A DNA stretch of 64,000 bases from Chloroherpetonaceae bacterium (GCA_028277445.1 JANQGG010000005.1:120797-184796), one strand, 5' to 3'. Shown: positions 9,416 to 19,186, counted from the first letter of the stretch. The notes: generated from the sequence alone by a model not told the origin. Program-made: numbers and translations.

Positions 9416-10006
9416 ATGACAATGCGACAAATAATCATATTGACAATATTTCTATCCGTTTTATGGAGTTGTAATAATCCGACTAAAAAAGAATACTCGA
9501 CTGATTCTGATAAAATCACTGAGCAAACCAGATCAGACTTTGAAAAATACATTTCAACACTTGATCAGATTCCACTTCCTTTAGAAGCAAATCCTCGAGG
9601 ACAACTCCCAGTGATCTCAAAGAACTTCGACAAGAACATATTTGAGAAGTATAAACACACATGGACAAGTCAACCTTTAGGCATCTATTACAAAGACGAA
9701 AAAACAATTGGGATTATTGACTGCGGAATTGGCGATTGGGGACTTGTACCCTTCTTGACTACTTATGACTTAAAAGGAAATAAAATTGACTCGACAGGAT
9801 TTTACGATAAGAGCGGTCAAGACATGGGATATGAAGCAATAGAACTCGTGACTTTTAATGCTGACAGGACAATTACGGTTCTTGATACGTTAAAACGTTG
9901 GGACTTTAATGAAGATAAAACTGATATTGTCGAAGGAAGCATGAAAATGACAACAGGGAAAGTCGAGTATCGAATTATAGAAAACGGACAGATAGAAAAG
10001 AAATAA
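9416..10006 (+). CDS. Putative lipoprotein of unknown function, 196 aa
   Basis: The N-terminus is a short lipoprotein signal with the lipobox-like LWSC (Cys19), then a soluble domain with no family I recognise. It has many Thr, Asp and Lys residues and motifs such as IIDCGIGDWGLVPF. It resembles the single-gene lipoproteins common in Bacteroidetes genomes. The base composition is AT-rich. The ATG follows directly after GACGTTACCTGCAAGC, and GCCCGCAGCTAACAAAG follows soon after the stop. This tight framing suggests a cassette-like unit. Its neighbours are a HipA remnant and an imported efflux operon. Confidence 0.7.
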   Translation: MTMRQIIILTIFLSVLWSCNNPTKKEYSTDSDKITEQTRSDFEKYISTLDQIPLPLEANPRGQLPVISKNFDKNIFEKYKHTWTSQPLGIYYKDEKTIGIIDCGIGDWGLVPFLTTYDLKGNKIDSTGFYDKSGQDMGYEAIELVTFNADRTITVLDTLKRWDFNEDKTDIVEGSMKMTTGKVEYRIIENGQIEKK

Positions 10007-10148
10007 AAAAAGCCCGCAGCTAACAAAGACTATTACCAACATTTCATGCTTAGAGATTGATTAAGAAGATTTAACACATTTGCAAATCACACAAGCCAAC
10101 ACAGAATCCAAAAATTGCAAAAGAGCCAGATCACGCTTCACCCCAAAA

Positions 10149-13100
10149 CTATTTGTAATTCTTTGACCTCACCAACTCATACACACAAGGTATCACCACC
10201 AAATTGAGTAAGGTGGCAGAAAGCAAACCACCTAAAATCACTACTGCCATTGGGCTTTGGATTTCATTACCCGGTTCGCCACCTTTCAAAGCCAATGGAA
10301 TCAAAGCAAGCTCAGTAGTAAAAGCCGTCATTAATATAGGGTTCAACCTATCCAGCGCTCCGGTTTTGAGTAATTCAAATCCTTGCATTCCTTCTTTCCT
10401 CAAATCCTCATAACGAGATACTAGCAAAATCCCGTTTCGGGTGGCGATACCAAATAAGCTGATAAAACCAATGGTAGCGGCAATACTGATAATACCCGAA
10501 GTGAAATAAACGATCAGGATACCACCGATCAAGGCCAAGGGCAGGTTGATCAGTACAATGAGTGACAATTTCATATCCTTAAACTCAAAATAGAGCAAAA
10601 GAAATATGATCAGAATCGCTATTGCGGCTGTAATCAAAAGCAGTTGAGAAGCTTTTGATTCGCTTTCAAACTGTCCGCCATACTCTACCCGGTATCCTTC
10701 TGGCAGCTCAATATTTGATGCGACAATTTGTTGGATTTCATTCACCACACCACGTAGATCACGCTCTTGCACGTTGGCGGCTACCACAATTTTACGCTTT
10801 ACATTTTCCCTAGAGATCGTACTCGGACTGCTTACAGAACCAACATCCGCTAATTGATCCAAGGTGATGTATCCGCCATTCGGTAGCGAAACCAATGCAG
10901 ATCTAATGGCTTCCATGCTATTTCTGGATTGCTTTAGAAAGCGAACAATCAAATCAAAGTATTGCTGACCTTCATAGATTTCACCTGCTTTTTCACCCGC
11001 AAAAGCAATATCCATTTGCTCCATCAAATCACCCACGGTCATGCCATAAGCTGCCAACATTTGTCGTTTTGGAGTAATACGGATTTGTGGCACTTCTATT
11101 TGTTGATCGACTGCCACATCCGCTATTCCCTCAATGGACTTGATATTGGTTTCCACACTTTTACCCAACTCAAACAATCGTTGCAAATCGTCCCCAAAAA
11201 TCTTGATAGCGATATTCGCCCGTGTTCCCGACAACATGTGGTCAATCCGGTGGGCTATCGGTTGCCCCAAGGCGACGTTTACTCCCGGCACTACGCTCAA
11301 CTTTGTTCGCACTTCTTCAAAAAATTGCTCCTTTGATTTTCCATCGAGCGTAAAGGGAACATCAATCTCAGCAGCATTCACACCCTGGGCATGTTCATCC
11401 ATTTCGGCCCTTCCTGTTCTTCGGGTGACTACCTCAACTTCAGGCATTTCCAGAAGCAGCTTTTCAATCAACTGACCATTTTTGTTGCTTTCTTCCAGAG
11501 ACATCCCCGGCACACCCACTGCACTGATTACCAGCGAACCTTCATTAAACTCAGGCAAAAAGTTTCTTCCCAATTGTGCGAGCAAAACTAAACTGACGAT
11601 AAAAGCGCCTACTGTAAGACCAATAACCGCTTTTGGGAATTTCAAAACCTGTTCCAAAACCTTTGCATACCGGGCCTGTAGCAAGCATTCTACCCTCGTT
11701 CCCTTCGCTTGCCTGGTGAGTACTTTTTCGCTTTTGAGCAAGTAAGAGCACAATACGGGAGTAACCGTAATGGCCACAACCAGGGAAGTCAGCACCGAAG
11801 TGATAAAGGCAATGCCCAAAGGTTGCAGCAACCGGCCTTCCATACCACTCAGGAAAAACAGGGAAACAAATGACACGATAATGATCAATGTGGCAATAAT
11901 GATAGAGCTCCTGATCTCTATCGAAGCATCTTTCACCACGGTTAGCACCTGTAGCCGATCCGATTGCGGTTTTCTGACGTTCTCTCTCAACCGCTTGAAA
12001 ACGTTCTCCACATCAATAATGGCATCATCTACCAACGCCCCAATGGAAATGGCCATACCTCCCAAACTCATGGTATTGATGGTATAGCCCAAAAGCTTTA
12101 AAACAATGATCGACACCAACAAGGAAATGGGAATGGCAAGCAACGAAATAACTGTAGTACGCCAATTCATCAGAAAGATGAAAAGGACGATCACCACAAA
12201 GAAAGCGCCTTCGAGTAACGTTTGGTTCAGGTTATCGATCGATGCTTTTATGAAATTAGACTGCCGAAAAATATGGCTTTTGATCTCCACACTACCCGGT
12301 AAAGTGGCGTTCAGATCGGCAATGGCCTCATCCAGTCGTTCGGTCAGTTCCATCGTATTGACATCAGGTTGCTTAGAGACAGTCAATATCACCGCAGGTG
12401 CAGCATTGAGCGAACCATCGCCAATCTTATCGGCAGCGCCAATTTGAACATTTGCCACATCCTTGATCTTAATCGTTTGTCCATTGACATTCTTTAATAC
12501 AGCTTCTTCCAATTGTTCCACCGAATAAGCCCGACCGTTTCCTTTGATGATGTATTGATTGCCATACTCATTTAAAAATCTACCCGGAGCATTCACATTG
12601 CTTTCCTGTACTTTTTCCAAGAGTTCACCAAGGCTTACATCATAGTATTTCAGTTTTTCAGGATTGGCCAATACCTGATACTGCTTATAATCCCCGCCAA
12701 TCACAATTACATTGGCAATACCGCCAATGGATTTGATTCTTGGGCTGATCGTCCAATCTGCAAGCGTCCGCAGTTCCATGGGTGGCAAACTATCTGACCG
12801 TACCCCCAACAGCATCACTTCACCCATAATGGATGAAATTGGCGCCATAGTAGGCATACCTGTACCAGATGGCAGATTCTCACGCACCATTGGGATGCGT
12901 TCACTCACGATTTGCCTTGCTCGGTAAATATCCGTTCCCCATTCAAATTCTACCCACACAATGGAGATTCCTGCAGCAGATGAAGAGCGGATTCTACGCA
13001 CATTGGGCGAGCCGTTCATGGCGGTTTCCAATTGGTAGGTCACTAATTTTTCAACCTCTTCGGATTCCATACCGTGAGCTTCCGTCAAAATGGTCACTGT

Positions 13101-13235
13101 TGGAGCTGTTAAATCGGGAAATACATCCACGTTCATATTGCGAAAAACAAAAATGCCCGCAACCGTCAGCATTACGGCACAGAGTAGCACAAGCAGCCTG
13201 TTTTTCAGAGATATTTCTAATATTTTATTCAGCAT
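10149..13235 (-). CDS. Heavy-metal efflux RND transporter, CzcA/CusA family
   Basis: 1028 residues. It has the RND layout: a first membrane helix, a large periplasmic loop, helices 2-6 from about residue 335, a second loop, then helices 8-12 at the C-terminus. Family motifs include NVDVFPDLTAPTV and, in helix 4, GALVDDAIIDVENVFKRL. By alignment to the CzcA helix-4 motif, the second Asp and the Glu are kept, but the first Asp position appears to be Ser, so metal choice cannot be read safely. It exports metal ions from periplasm or cytoplasm with the adaptor and outer membrane channel encoded upstream. The gene is last in the operon. It looks imported from Bacteroidetes. Confidence 0.92.
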   Translation of the reverse strand: MLNKILEISLKNRLLVLLCAVMLTVAGIFVFRNMNVDVFPDLTAPTVTILTEAHGMESEEVEKLVTYQLETAMNGSPNVRRIRSSSAAGISIVWVEFEWGTDIYRARQIVSERIPMVRENLPSGTGMPTMAPISSIMGEVMLLGVRSDSLPPMELRTLADWTISPRIKSIGGIANVIVIGGDYKQYQVLANPEKLKYYDVSLGELLEKVQESNVNAPGRFLNEYGNQYIIKGNGRAYSVEQLEEAVLKNVNGQTIKIKDVANVQIGAADKIGDGSLNAAPAVILTVSKQPDVNTMELTERLDEAIADLNATLPGSVEIKSHIFRQSNFIKASIDNLNQTLLEGAFFVVIVLFIFLMNWRTTVISLLAIPISLLVSIIVLKLLGYTINTMSLGGMAISIGALVDDAIIDVENVFKRLRENVRKPQSDRLQVLTVVKDASIEIRSSIIIATLIIIVSFVSLFFLSGMEGRLLQPLGIAFITSVLTSLVVAITVTPVLCSYLLKSEKVLTRQAKGTRVECLLQARYAKVLEQVLKFPKAVIGLTVGAFIVSLVLLAQLGRNFLPEFNEGSLVISAVGVPGMSLEESNKNGQLIEKLLLEMPEVEVVTRRTGRAEMDEHAQGVNAAEIDVPFTLDGKSKEQFFEEVRTKLSVVPGVNVALGQPIAHRIDHMLSGTRANIAIKIFGDDLQRLFELGKSVETNIKSIEGIADVAVDQQIEVPQIRITPKRQMLAAYGMTVGDLMEQMDIAFAGEKAGEIYEGQQYFDLIVRFLKQSRNSMEAIRSALVSLPNGGYITLDQLADVGSVSSPSTISRENVKRKIVVAANVQERDLRGVVNEIQQIVASNIELPEGYRVEYGGQFESESKASQLLLITAAIAILIIFLLLYFEFKDMKLSLIVLINLPLALIGGILIVYFTSGIISIAATIGFISLFGIATRNGILLVSRYEDLRKEGMQGFELLKTGALDRLNPILMTAFTTELALIPLALKGGEPGNEIQSPMAVVILGGLLSATLLNLVVIPCVYELVRSKNYK

Positions 13236-13306
13236 TTTTCTTTTTCAATTTTGAATGTCAAATGATGAATTTTGAATTGATACAACTCGTGGTTATTCAT
13301 CATTCA

Positions 13307-14818
13307 CTAATGCTCATGACCGTGAGCTGGAGCCCGACCCGACATGGAAGCCATTTTTACCTGATAAGCGCCTTTAGTTACCACAACTTCTCCCAAAGAC
13401 AAGCCATTGACAATCTCTACTTCGCTGCCATTCCGCTTGCCAAGCGTTACATTTCTTCGTTCAAAGCTTTCACCCGATAGCTGTACAATTACAGAGTAGT
13501 TGCCATAATCTTCCATGAGACAAGAAACAGGCACCACCAGACATTGGGTAGGTTTACCAACCGCCAACAGCGCTTCTGTGAAACTGCCTTCCGGCATTTC
13601 CACGCCTTCATTTACTTCGGCAAAAACAGAGATCAGCGGTTGATCCGGCGCTATTTCCTTTCCCACCGAAAGGATTTTTCCGCCTTTTTCTTTCAGACTC
13701 GACCAAAAGCCTGTTTTGGGTTGGTACCACAGGTTTTGGATGTGTTGAAGCGCCGCACCGTACTTGGGACTCACATGCACTTCGAGCAAACTACTCTTAT
13801 GATTTGTAACAGTCACCAAGGCATCTCCCTGTTCAACAAACCCGCCATTGATGGCCTGAATAGACTTGATGTACCCATCTATCGGAGCAACAACCTGCTT
13901 ACCACCTGCATCGTATCCGCTGCTCAACGTCTCATAATTGGTTTTAGCTACCCGGTATTTTTGTTTTACTTGTTCAAACTCCGCTTTTGGGACAATCTTA
14001 GATTCATGCAACTCCTTTTTTCGCTCATACTCAGACCTGGCTTGTTCGTAATTAGCCTTTGCTTTTCGAATCTCGGCGCCCAAGTTATTGGAAGTAAGCC
14101 CTGAACTGTTAATACTCATCAATAGTTGACCTTTCTTTACAGAACTCCCTTCTGTCAATACACTAGAGCCAAAACCCACTCGACCTGTGGCAGGCGCTAC
14201 AAGTGTTTGATAATCCGACGGAGCTAATTTCCAGATTCCCGATGTTGGTATAGTTTGATAAACCTCCTTTTTCAGTATCGGAGCAGTTTGAAACTCCATC
14301 TTCCACGCTTGCTCTTTCAGAAAGGTGATGGCATTATCATTTTCTTCTTCGTCTCCTAAAGCCTTTTCCGCTTCTTCCGAAGTAGCAAAAACCTTAATAT
14401 CATTCAGTACAATTCTATCCGAATAAGCAGGCGTTTTGAGATCAAAAACCAGTTGATAAATATCTGCCCGCTTAGGCTGCAAGGATGGCCCGAAGATTCC
14501 TGGAGAAGAAGGTGCATCCACCGTGTGGCGAATACCTTTATCCCCTTTGATCAAGCTCACTGTAACGCTTCCCTCTCGGACAGGCTGATGACCGTTGAGT
14601 ACTGTAAAGTGAGCAGCAAAACGACTGGTTTCACCCACTACCAAAACAGGAAACTCCACAAACAATTCGGTCTTATCCGTCCAAACCGTGAAATCTGCTA
14701 CAGGCTTGCCTTCATTGCCATGAGGATGACCGCCAGCCTCATCATGACTGTGGACATGATCTTCCGTTGACTGACACGAAAACACAATCAACGAAAGCAA
14801 TACTATTATATATCGCAT
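13307..14818 (-). CDS. Periplasmic adaptor (CzcB/CusB-type) of metal efflux system
   Basis: 503 residues. A lipoprotein signal (VFSCQS) is followed by a His-rich segment (HVHSHDEAGGHPHG) likely to bind metal. After an N-terminal domain of about 130 residues comes the membrane fusion protein core: a barrel-sandwich half (LVAPATGRVGFGSSVLTEGS), an alpha-helical hairpin (about 240-300), the second half (VVAPIDGYIKSIQAINGGFV) and beta-barrel regions. A His-rich end (APAHGHEH) closes the protein. It bridges the inner-membrane RND pump and the outer membrane channel. It lies about 70 bases upstream of the pump gene. Confidence 0.9.
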   Translation of the reverse strand: MRYIIVLLSLIVFSCQSTEDHVHSHDEAGGHPHGNEGKPVADFTVWTDKTELFVEFPVLVVGETSRFAAHFTVLNGHQPVREGSVTVSLIKGDKGIRHTVDAPSSPGIFGPSLQPKRADIYQLVFDLKTPAYSDRIVLNDIKVFATSEEAEKALGDEEENDNAITFLKEQAWKMEFQTAPILKKEVYQTIPTSGIWKLAPSDYQTLVAPATGRVGFGSSVLTEGSSVKKGQLLMSINSSGLTSNNLGAEIRKAKANYEQARSEYERKKELHESKIVPKAEFEQVKQKYRVAKTNYETLSSGYDAGGKQVVAPIDGYIKSIQAINGGFVEQGDALVTVTNHKSSLLEVHVSPKYGAALQHIQNLWYQPKTGFWSSLKEKGGKILSVGKEIAPDQPLISVFAEVNEGVEMPEGSFTEALLAVGKPTQCLVVPVSCLMEDYGNYSVIVQLSGESFERRNVTLGKRNGSEVEIVNGLSLGEVVVTKGAYQVKMASMSGRAPAHGHEH

Positions 14819-14838
14819 ATCGCCATTCGGTTTAAAGA

Positions 14839-15108
14839 TTAATGATTGTGATGTGTACTCCCATCTTCATGAGTATGATGAGTAGAATCAGGAACTGCTT
14901 TAACAGAATCCCCTGAAATGGTGAATTCTTCTTGTTTGTGATGTTCATCATGTGCGTGAGAATGACCATGTTCCCCTTCGTGATGGCTATGCCCATGATC
15001 TTCAGCAGTTTTATCATGCGAATGGACATGCTCTCCGTCATATTTTTTACCTGAACAGGCAATAGCGAAAACAAAAGTTAGTACGATAAGGATATTTGAA
15101 ATTTTCAT
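14839..15108 (-). CDS. Small histidine-rich lipoprotein, 89 aa
   Basis: A signal peptide ending in the lipobox-like FAIAC is followed by about 65 residues extremely rich in His, Asp and Glu, such as HGHSHHEGEHGHSHAHDEHH. It has no fold signature. It probably sits on a periplasmic membrane face and buffers or delivers divalent metal to the adjacent CzcB-like adaptor, whose own N-terminus is similarly His-rich. It is encoded between the outer membrane factor and the adaptor on the same strand, with about 20 bases on each side. The role is inferred from composition and operon position. Confidence 0.8.
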   Translation of the reverse strand: MKISNILIVLTFVFAIACSGKKYDGEHVHSHDKTAEDHGHSHHEGEHGHSHAHDEHHKQEEFTISGDSVKAVPDSTHHTHEDGSTHHNH

Positions 15109-15128
15109 GATAATTCGTTTTTAAGATT

Positions 15129-16313
15129 TTACAATTGATGTTTTAAAAGTTGAGTTTTCGATATATGGAGTTGATATTGTATTTCCAGCATGGCATCATA
15201 CGCCTGCCGGTAAAACTGTAATTCCAAGTAGTATTCAAGGAACGACAACTCACCCAAGCGATAAGCTTGAAACAACAGTTCATCACTATTTAAACCTGAA
15301 AGTGTAACTTCATACGCCTTAAACTTTGAAAGCATGATTTGGTAATCATTGTATTGCTTCTCAAATGAAGCATACACTTGCAAAGTCCTTGAAGAAGTAA
15401 ATGTCCGCTGAAAATCAACCTCAGACTCAGCAGCTTTTACTTTATTGCGATTACTCCATAAGGGAATTGTGACGCCAGCATATACGCCTGAAAACCGTTC
15501 CCCAAATACGCCTTGACTATTAAATCCAACGGTTAAATTGGGTAGCGACTTGTTTTTAGCCAATCTCAAAGACTGCTGAGCAATAGTCTCCTGTTGTTTG
15601 AGTTGCGCCAATTCAGGGTCTTTAATTTGCCTTTCCTGCCATACACTGTCCTTTTCAGCCAAAATCAGGGAAGCTCCATATTCACTGGATGAAAAACGTA
15701 TTTCAGTTCCTCCATTCACATTGGTGAGCAGGAGCGTTACGTTTTTCAAGTCGCTTTTAATTTGTCGTATCTTGAACTGCTCCTGCATCCAAGCCACTTT
15801 AGCCTTATTCAATTCAAGGATTCCAACCTGCTGTTTTTCATAAAGCTCTTGCACTTGGTCAAACACCCTCTTAGCTTGACCCGCACGAAGGAATTCAGTA
15901 TCAAGTCGTTTTTTCAGGAAGATCAGGTTAATGCAATATTCTTTGGCCTGAGCCAGTATTTCCTGTCTTTTCACTTGATAGTCCAACTCTAATTGAGCGG
16001 TCTGGTGTTCAATGAGACTACCTCGGGAACTGTAAACCGTAGGGAACTCAAAAGACTGGCTAATTTCAAACTCGGTATAATCCCCCGTACTATGCTTGCC
16101 AAAAGGAAGATAGTAAGCCCCTAATTGCGGGTCGGGTAGATTGTTACCGGATTTCAACTCAAGTCGTTTGCTCTCAAAATATTCTGACAGAGCCTTCAAC
16201 TCTTTGTTGTTTTGTTCTACCTGCGTGAGTATGCTGTCGATAGTAGTCGATTGCGCCAATGCACCAAACGACGCCAAGCATCCGCACAGGGCGAAAACAA
16301 ATATTTTATACAT
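15129..16313 (-). CDS. TolC-like outer membrane efflux protein (CzcC/CusC-type)
   Basis: 394 residues from the chosen start. The signal peptide is MYKIFVFALCGCLASFGALAQ, then the two long coiled-coil helical repeats of the outer membrane efflux family (for example residues 35-90 and 250-360). It contains PDPQLGAYYLPFG and the repeat-equivalent LPNLTVGFNSQGVFG. It forms the exit duct of the metal pump. The frame is open 18 codons further upstream, but ATG 16313 begins a proper signal peptide, so I chose it. It is followed by the His-rich lipoprotein gene. Confidence 0.87.
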   Translation of the reverse strand: MYKIFVFALCGCLASFGALAQSTTIDSILTQVEQNNKELKALSEYFESKRLELKSGNNLPDPQLGAYYLPFGKHSTGDYTEFEISQSFEFPTVYSSRGSLIEHQTAQLELDYQVKRQEILAQAKEYCINLIFLKKRLDTEFLRAGQAKRVFDQVQELYEKQQVGILELNKAKVAWMQEQFKIRQIKSDLKNVTLLLTNVNGGTEIRFSSSEYGASLILAEKDSVWQERQIKDPELAQLKQQETIAQQSLRLAKNKSLPNLTVGFNSQGVFGERFSGVYAGVTIPLWSNRNKVKAAESEVDFQRTFTSSRTLQVYASFEKQYNDYQIMLSKFKAYEVTLSGLNSDELLFQAYRLGELSFLEYYLELQFYRQAYDAMLEIQYQLHISKTQLLKHQL

Positions 16314-16397
16314 ATGAAATGATCTTTGGGATTTATCAAATAATTGTTGGCATACGCATGTATGCACGAATGGCAGAAGCTTTCCTGCCTGAAATGA

Positions 16398-16850
16398 TTA
16401 TCCCAAAGAAGGGGGGCCGCGATGTGGATGGGGTGGTAAATACGAATGTTTGGGTGCAAGATCTTCAAAGAGAATATAGCTGCGCAACCCTGTATCAACG
16501 CGATTAACGTCTAAACTCCAATTTACACTGTTGACATACAACCCGAAGCCAAGCTGTTTAACCGCTTTTACCTGCTCAAGGGTAGCAGGCGTGTATTGGT
16601 GCGAGTGTTTTGAGTGTGAATGATTTTCAAATAGGAAGTCAAGGAAACCATTTTGTTCATGATCCTGATCACCCACACCCGGATGATGGTGATGGTCTCC
16701 ATGATGTTCGTGATGATGAAATCCCCCGCCTGAAACAACCGCATCACCTTCATCATGTTGATGATGTACATGCGGAAAAGCATTGTGCATCATACCCAAA
16801 AGCATGATGAACAATATAAAATAGTCCTTTATTTGTTTTTTGGATTTCAT
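16398..16850 (-). CDS. Histidine-rich exported protein, 150 aa
   Basis: An N-terminal membrane or signal segment (DYFILFIMLLGMMHNAF) is followed by clusters of His such as HHHEHHGDHHHHPG. A C-terminal part of about 60 residues has little His until PPHPHRGPP. It is the first gene of the efflux operon. A metal-binding accessory or sensor role at the envelope is inferred. No enzymatic motif is visible. The His-rich stretch gives spurious open frames on the other strand. Confidence 0.75.
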   Translation of the reverse strand: MKSKKQIKDYFILFIMLLGMMHNAFPHVHHQHDEGDAVVSGGGFHHHEHHGDHHHHPGVGDQDHEQNGFLDFLFENHSHSKHSHQYTPATLEQVKAVKQLGFGLYVNSVNWSLDVNRVDTGLRSYILFEDLAPKHSYLPPHPHRGPPSLG

Positions 16851-17169
16851 CAGTTGTCAAAAACAGGAAATTGCACGGTCTTTATCATGTTTAAACCTTA
16901 TGAACTTTTTCCAATAAATCAAGTCCTACAGCTACACATTGGTTAGCGACCAAACCTTAAGCACATACCAAAGCCAACCAAAGAGCGTGCCTGTTCAACC
17001 CGAAAAAGAAACTCCCAACAAAGTGTATATATAAGCAATAGCGGCTGTAGTGGCAAATTGAATGTTTGTATTTTTAAACAATTTTAGCGGTAGCAGGATA
17101 AGAAAGTCACTCAGAATCCGCCACTCCCCATACAGCCAGACTGTTCGGAATAACCAATTTTAGAACCCC
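16851..17169. other. Intergenic region at the right edge of the efflux island
   Basis: About 320 bases with no gene, terminator or repeat I can support. It separates the imported efflux operon from alanine dehydrogenase and probably contains the efflux operon promoter and the island junction. Confidence 0.4.
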
Positions 17170-18393
17170 TTAAATATCCGTCGCTAAAAGCATTTGGACT
17201 TCACGATAAGAAAGACCGGATATATCCGACAAGATTTTTTTTGTCAGGTAGCCTTTATACGCATAAGTGCCATTTCTCAGGCTGGTGCTTTTCCAAAGCG
17301 CATCCGAAATATTGGCGTATTCGCCTAGTTTGGTTAAAAACGGAATCAGGGCGTTGGTTAAAGCGTAAGAGGCCGTTCGTGCAACGGCAGAGGGAATGTT
17401 TGGCACACAATAATGCGTGATGCCATGCTTTACATAAACCGGATTTGTGTGGGATGTTTTACAACTGGTTTCAAAGCAAGTTGTTTGATCAATAGATACA
17501 TCAATAATAACAGCGCCTTTCCTCATACCCAAGATCAATTCTTCCTTCACCAATGGCTTCATGATCTTTGCCCTGGGATTGAGCGCGCCAATCATCACAT
17601 CAGCAATTTTTGCGGCTTTTGCGATGTAATGATCGTTAGCAATAGCAGATGTAATTCTACGATTGAAAATGGTTTCAAATTTTCTGAGCCGGTTTAGTTC
17701 TTTATCAATTACCGTAACATGAGCGCCTAATCCAAGCGCAGCTTGAGCCGCATATTGGCCAACCGTGCCCGCGCCGATAATCACAACATTGGCCGGCGGA
17801 ACGCCCGCAATACCTCCCAATAAAATGCCCCGGCCTCCATTGCCGGTTTCAAGATATTTTGCGGCGATTTGAATGGCCAGCGCTCCGGCAATTTCACTTA
17901 AAGACCTTACAATTGGAAATTCACCGTCACGGGTTTCAATAAATTCAAACGCAAGTCCTGTTATGGAACGCTTCAACAAAATTTCAATAAGGTCGCTACG
18001 AATTGAACCAAGATGCAATGCAGAAATAAGAACCTGATTGCGTTGGAGGGAATCGTACTCTTTCGGAAGTGGCGGCGCAACTTTTACAATAACATTGGAT
18101 CTCTGAAAGACTTCATCGGTGGAATCAACAATTGTAGCGCCGGCATTGGCGTAATTTTCGTTTGAAAAATTACAATGCAAACCGGCGTCTTTTTCAACAC
18201 AAACACTATGACCTTGCTCAACCATGATTTTCACACCGGAAGGTGCAAGGGAGACTCGCATTTCATCTCTGGTATTCTCCCTGGGAACACCCAAATCGAT
18301 GTGCATGCGTTTTTCTGATTTGATAATTACCCGTTCGAGCGTTTCTATGCCGATATCGAAATCGAGATTACCAAAATCACTAGTATAGCTCAT
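17170..18393 (-). CDS. ald: Alanine dehydrogenase
   Basis: 407 residues. The N-terminal catalytic domain of the alanine dehydrogenase/transhydrogenase family starts at about residue 31 (DLGVPRENTRDEMRVSLAP, with the conserved E..RV.l.P). The nucleotide-binding domain has VVIIGAGTVGQYAAQAALGLGA near 205-226. It interconverts alanine and pyruvate with NAD(H) and ammonia. The first 30 residues are an extension beyond the usual start; MHIDLGVPRE at Met31 is an alternative start. It lies 68 bases after sdhB on the same strand. A link to ammonium assimilation is plausible. Confidence 0.9.
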   Translation of the reverse strand: MSYTSDFGNLDFDIGIETLERVIIKSEKRMHIDLGVPRENTRDEMRVSLAPSGVKIMVEQGHSVCVEKDAGLHCNFSNENYANAGATIVDSTDEVFQRSNVIVKVAPPLPKEYDSLQRNQVLISALHLGSIRSDLIEILLKRSITGLAFEFIETRDGEFPIVRSLSEIAGALAIQIAAKYLETGNGGRGILLGGIAGVPPANVVIIGAGTVGQYAAQAALGLGAHVTVIDKELNRLRKFETIFNRRITSAIANDHYIAKAAKIADVMIGALNPRAKIMKPLVKEELILGMRKGAVIIDVSIDQTTCFETSCKTSHTNPVYVKHGITHYCVPNIPSAVARTASYALTNALIPFLTKLGEYANISDALWKSTSLRNGTYAYKGYLTKKILSDISGLSYREVQMLLATDI

Positions 18394-18461
18394 AGAGGTT
18401 TAATAACGTTAACTACCAATGCTGCTGGAGTAATTAAAACCTTAACGGCTTAACTACACCA

Positions 18462-19163
18462 TTAACTTTTTTCCCCAACCACTTCTCGCTTTAATAACGA
18501 AATGTGTTTGGTTATATCAATTTCCTTAGGACAAGCCTGAACGCAATTGAAAATGGTATAGCATTTCCAGAGCCCTTTGTTGTTGTCCAATATTTGCAGC
18601 CTTTCATCACGCGAGTGATCCCGGCTATCAAAAATAAACCGGTATGCTTTTAACATTGCCGCAGGTCCTAAATACTCATCATCGCCCCAAGATGATGGGC
18701 AAGAAAATGTACAAGCGCCGCACAGAATACAACGTGTGGATTCTTCAATTTTGAACTGGGCTTCGGGACTTTGATATCGTTCATTTTCAGGAACGGGATC
18801 ATCATTAACCAAATATGGTTTAATGAGTTTATATTTTCCCCAAAACCCGTCCATATCAACCACCAAATCTTTAACAACCGAGGCACCAGGAAGCGGTTCA
18901 ATTTTTAGCTTTGTCCCCTTAATGTCTTTAACCAGGGTTGAACAGGCCAATTTATTTTCATTGTTGATTAAAATGGCATCACTTCCGCATACGCCATGAG
19001 CACAAGATTTTCGGTAGGTTAATGTACCGTCTTCTTGCCACTTAATGGTATTTAAAACATCCAACACACGGTCGTTTTCCTGAGCTTCAATGCTGTAGGT
19101 TTTATAAACCGGCTGTTGATCCGTTTCCGGATTAAACCGCTTGATGGTTACCTCTAACTGCAT
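18462..19163 (-). CDS. sdhB: Succinate dehydrogenase/fumarate reductase iron-sulfur subunit
   Basis: 233 residues. The [2Fe-2S] site is C54-x4-C59-x2-D62 with C74; Asp in place of the third Cys is the arrangement of E. coli SdhB rather than FrdB. The [4Fe-4S] and [3Fe-4S] ligands are C145, C148, C151, C155 and C201, C207, C211. The subunit passes electrons between the flavoprotein and the quinone site. It would serve the TCA cycle in either direction, including fumarate reduction in the reductive cycle of green sulfur bacteria. The flavoprotein and membrane subunits are not in the window. The gene instead follows two chlorosome-type ferredoxin genes by 23 bases. Confidence 0.95.
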   Translation of the reverse strand: MQLEVTIKRFNPETDQQPVYKTYSIEAQENDRVLDVLNTIKWQEDGTLTYRKSCAHGVCGSDAILINNENKLACSTLVKDIKGTKLKIEPLPGASVVKDLVVDMDGFWGKYKLIKPYLVNDDPVPENERYQSPEAQFKIEESTRCILCGACTFSCPSSWGDDEYLGPAAMLKAYRFIFDSRDHSRDERLQILDNNKGLWKCYTIFNCVQACPKEIDITKHISLLKREVVGEKS

Positions 19164-19186
19164 ATGATGGTTTTTTTCAATGTTAA

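Noticed and set aside
9416..10140. Full integron with integrase near the lipoprotein cassette
   Set aside because: No integrase gene or proper paired attC site was found here; the only integrase remnant is 50 kb away.
13544..14104. 186-aa open frame on the + strand inside the efflux adaptor gene
   Set aside because: It lies wholly within the well-supported minus-strand adaptor and shows no domain; a shadow frame.
16610..16807. Asp/His-rich frame opposite the His-rich protein gene
   Set aside because: His codons read on the other strand give Met/Val/Asp-rich shadows; there is no signal or start context.
18462..19163. Fumarate reductase FrdB as alternative to SdhB
   Set aside because: Asp at the third [2Fe-2S] ligand position matches E. 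coli SdhB; however, the direction of the reaction cannot be told from this.
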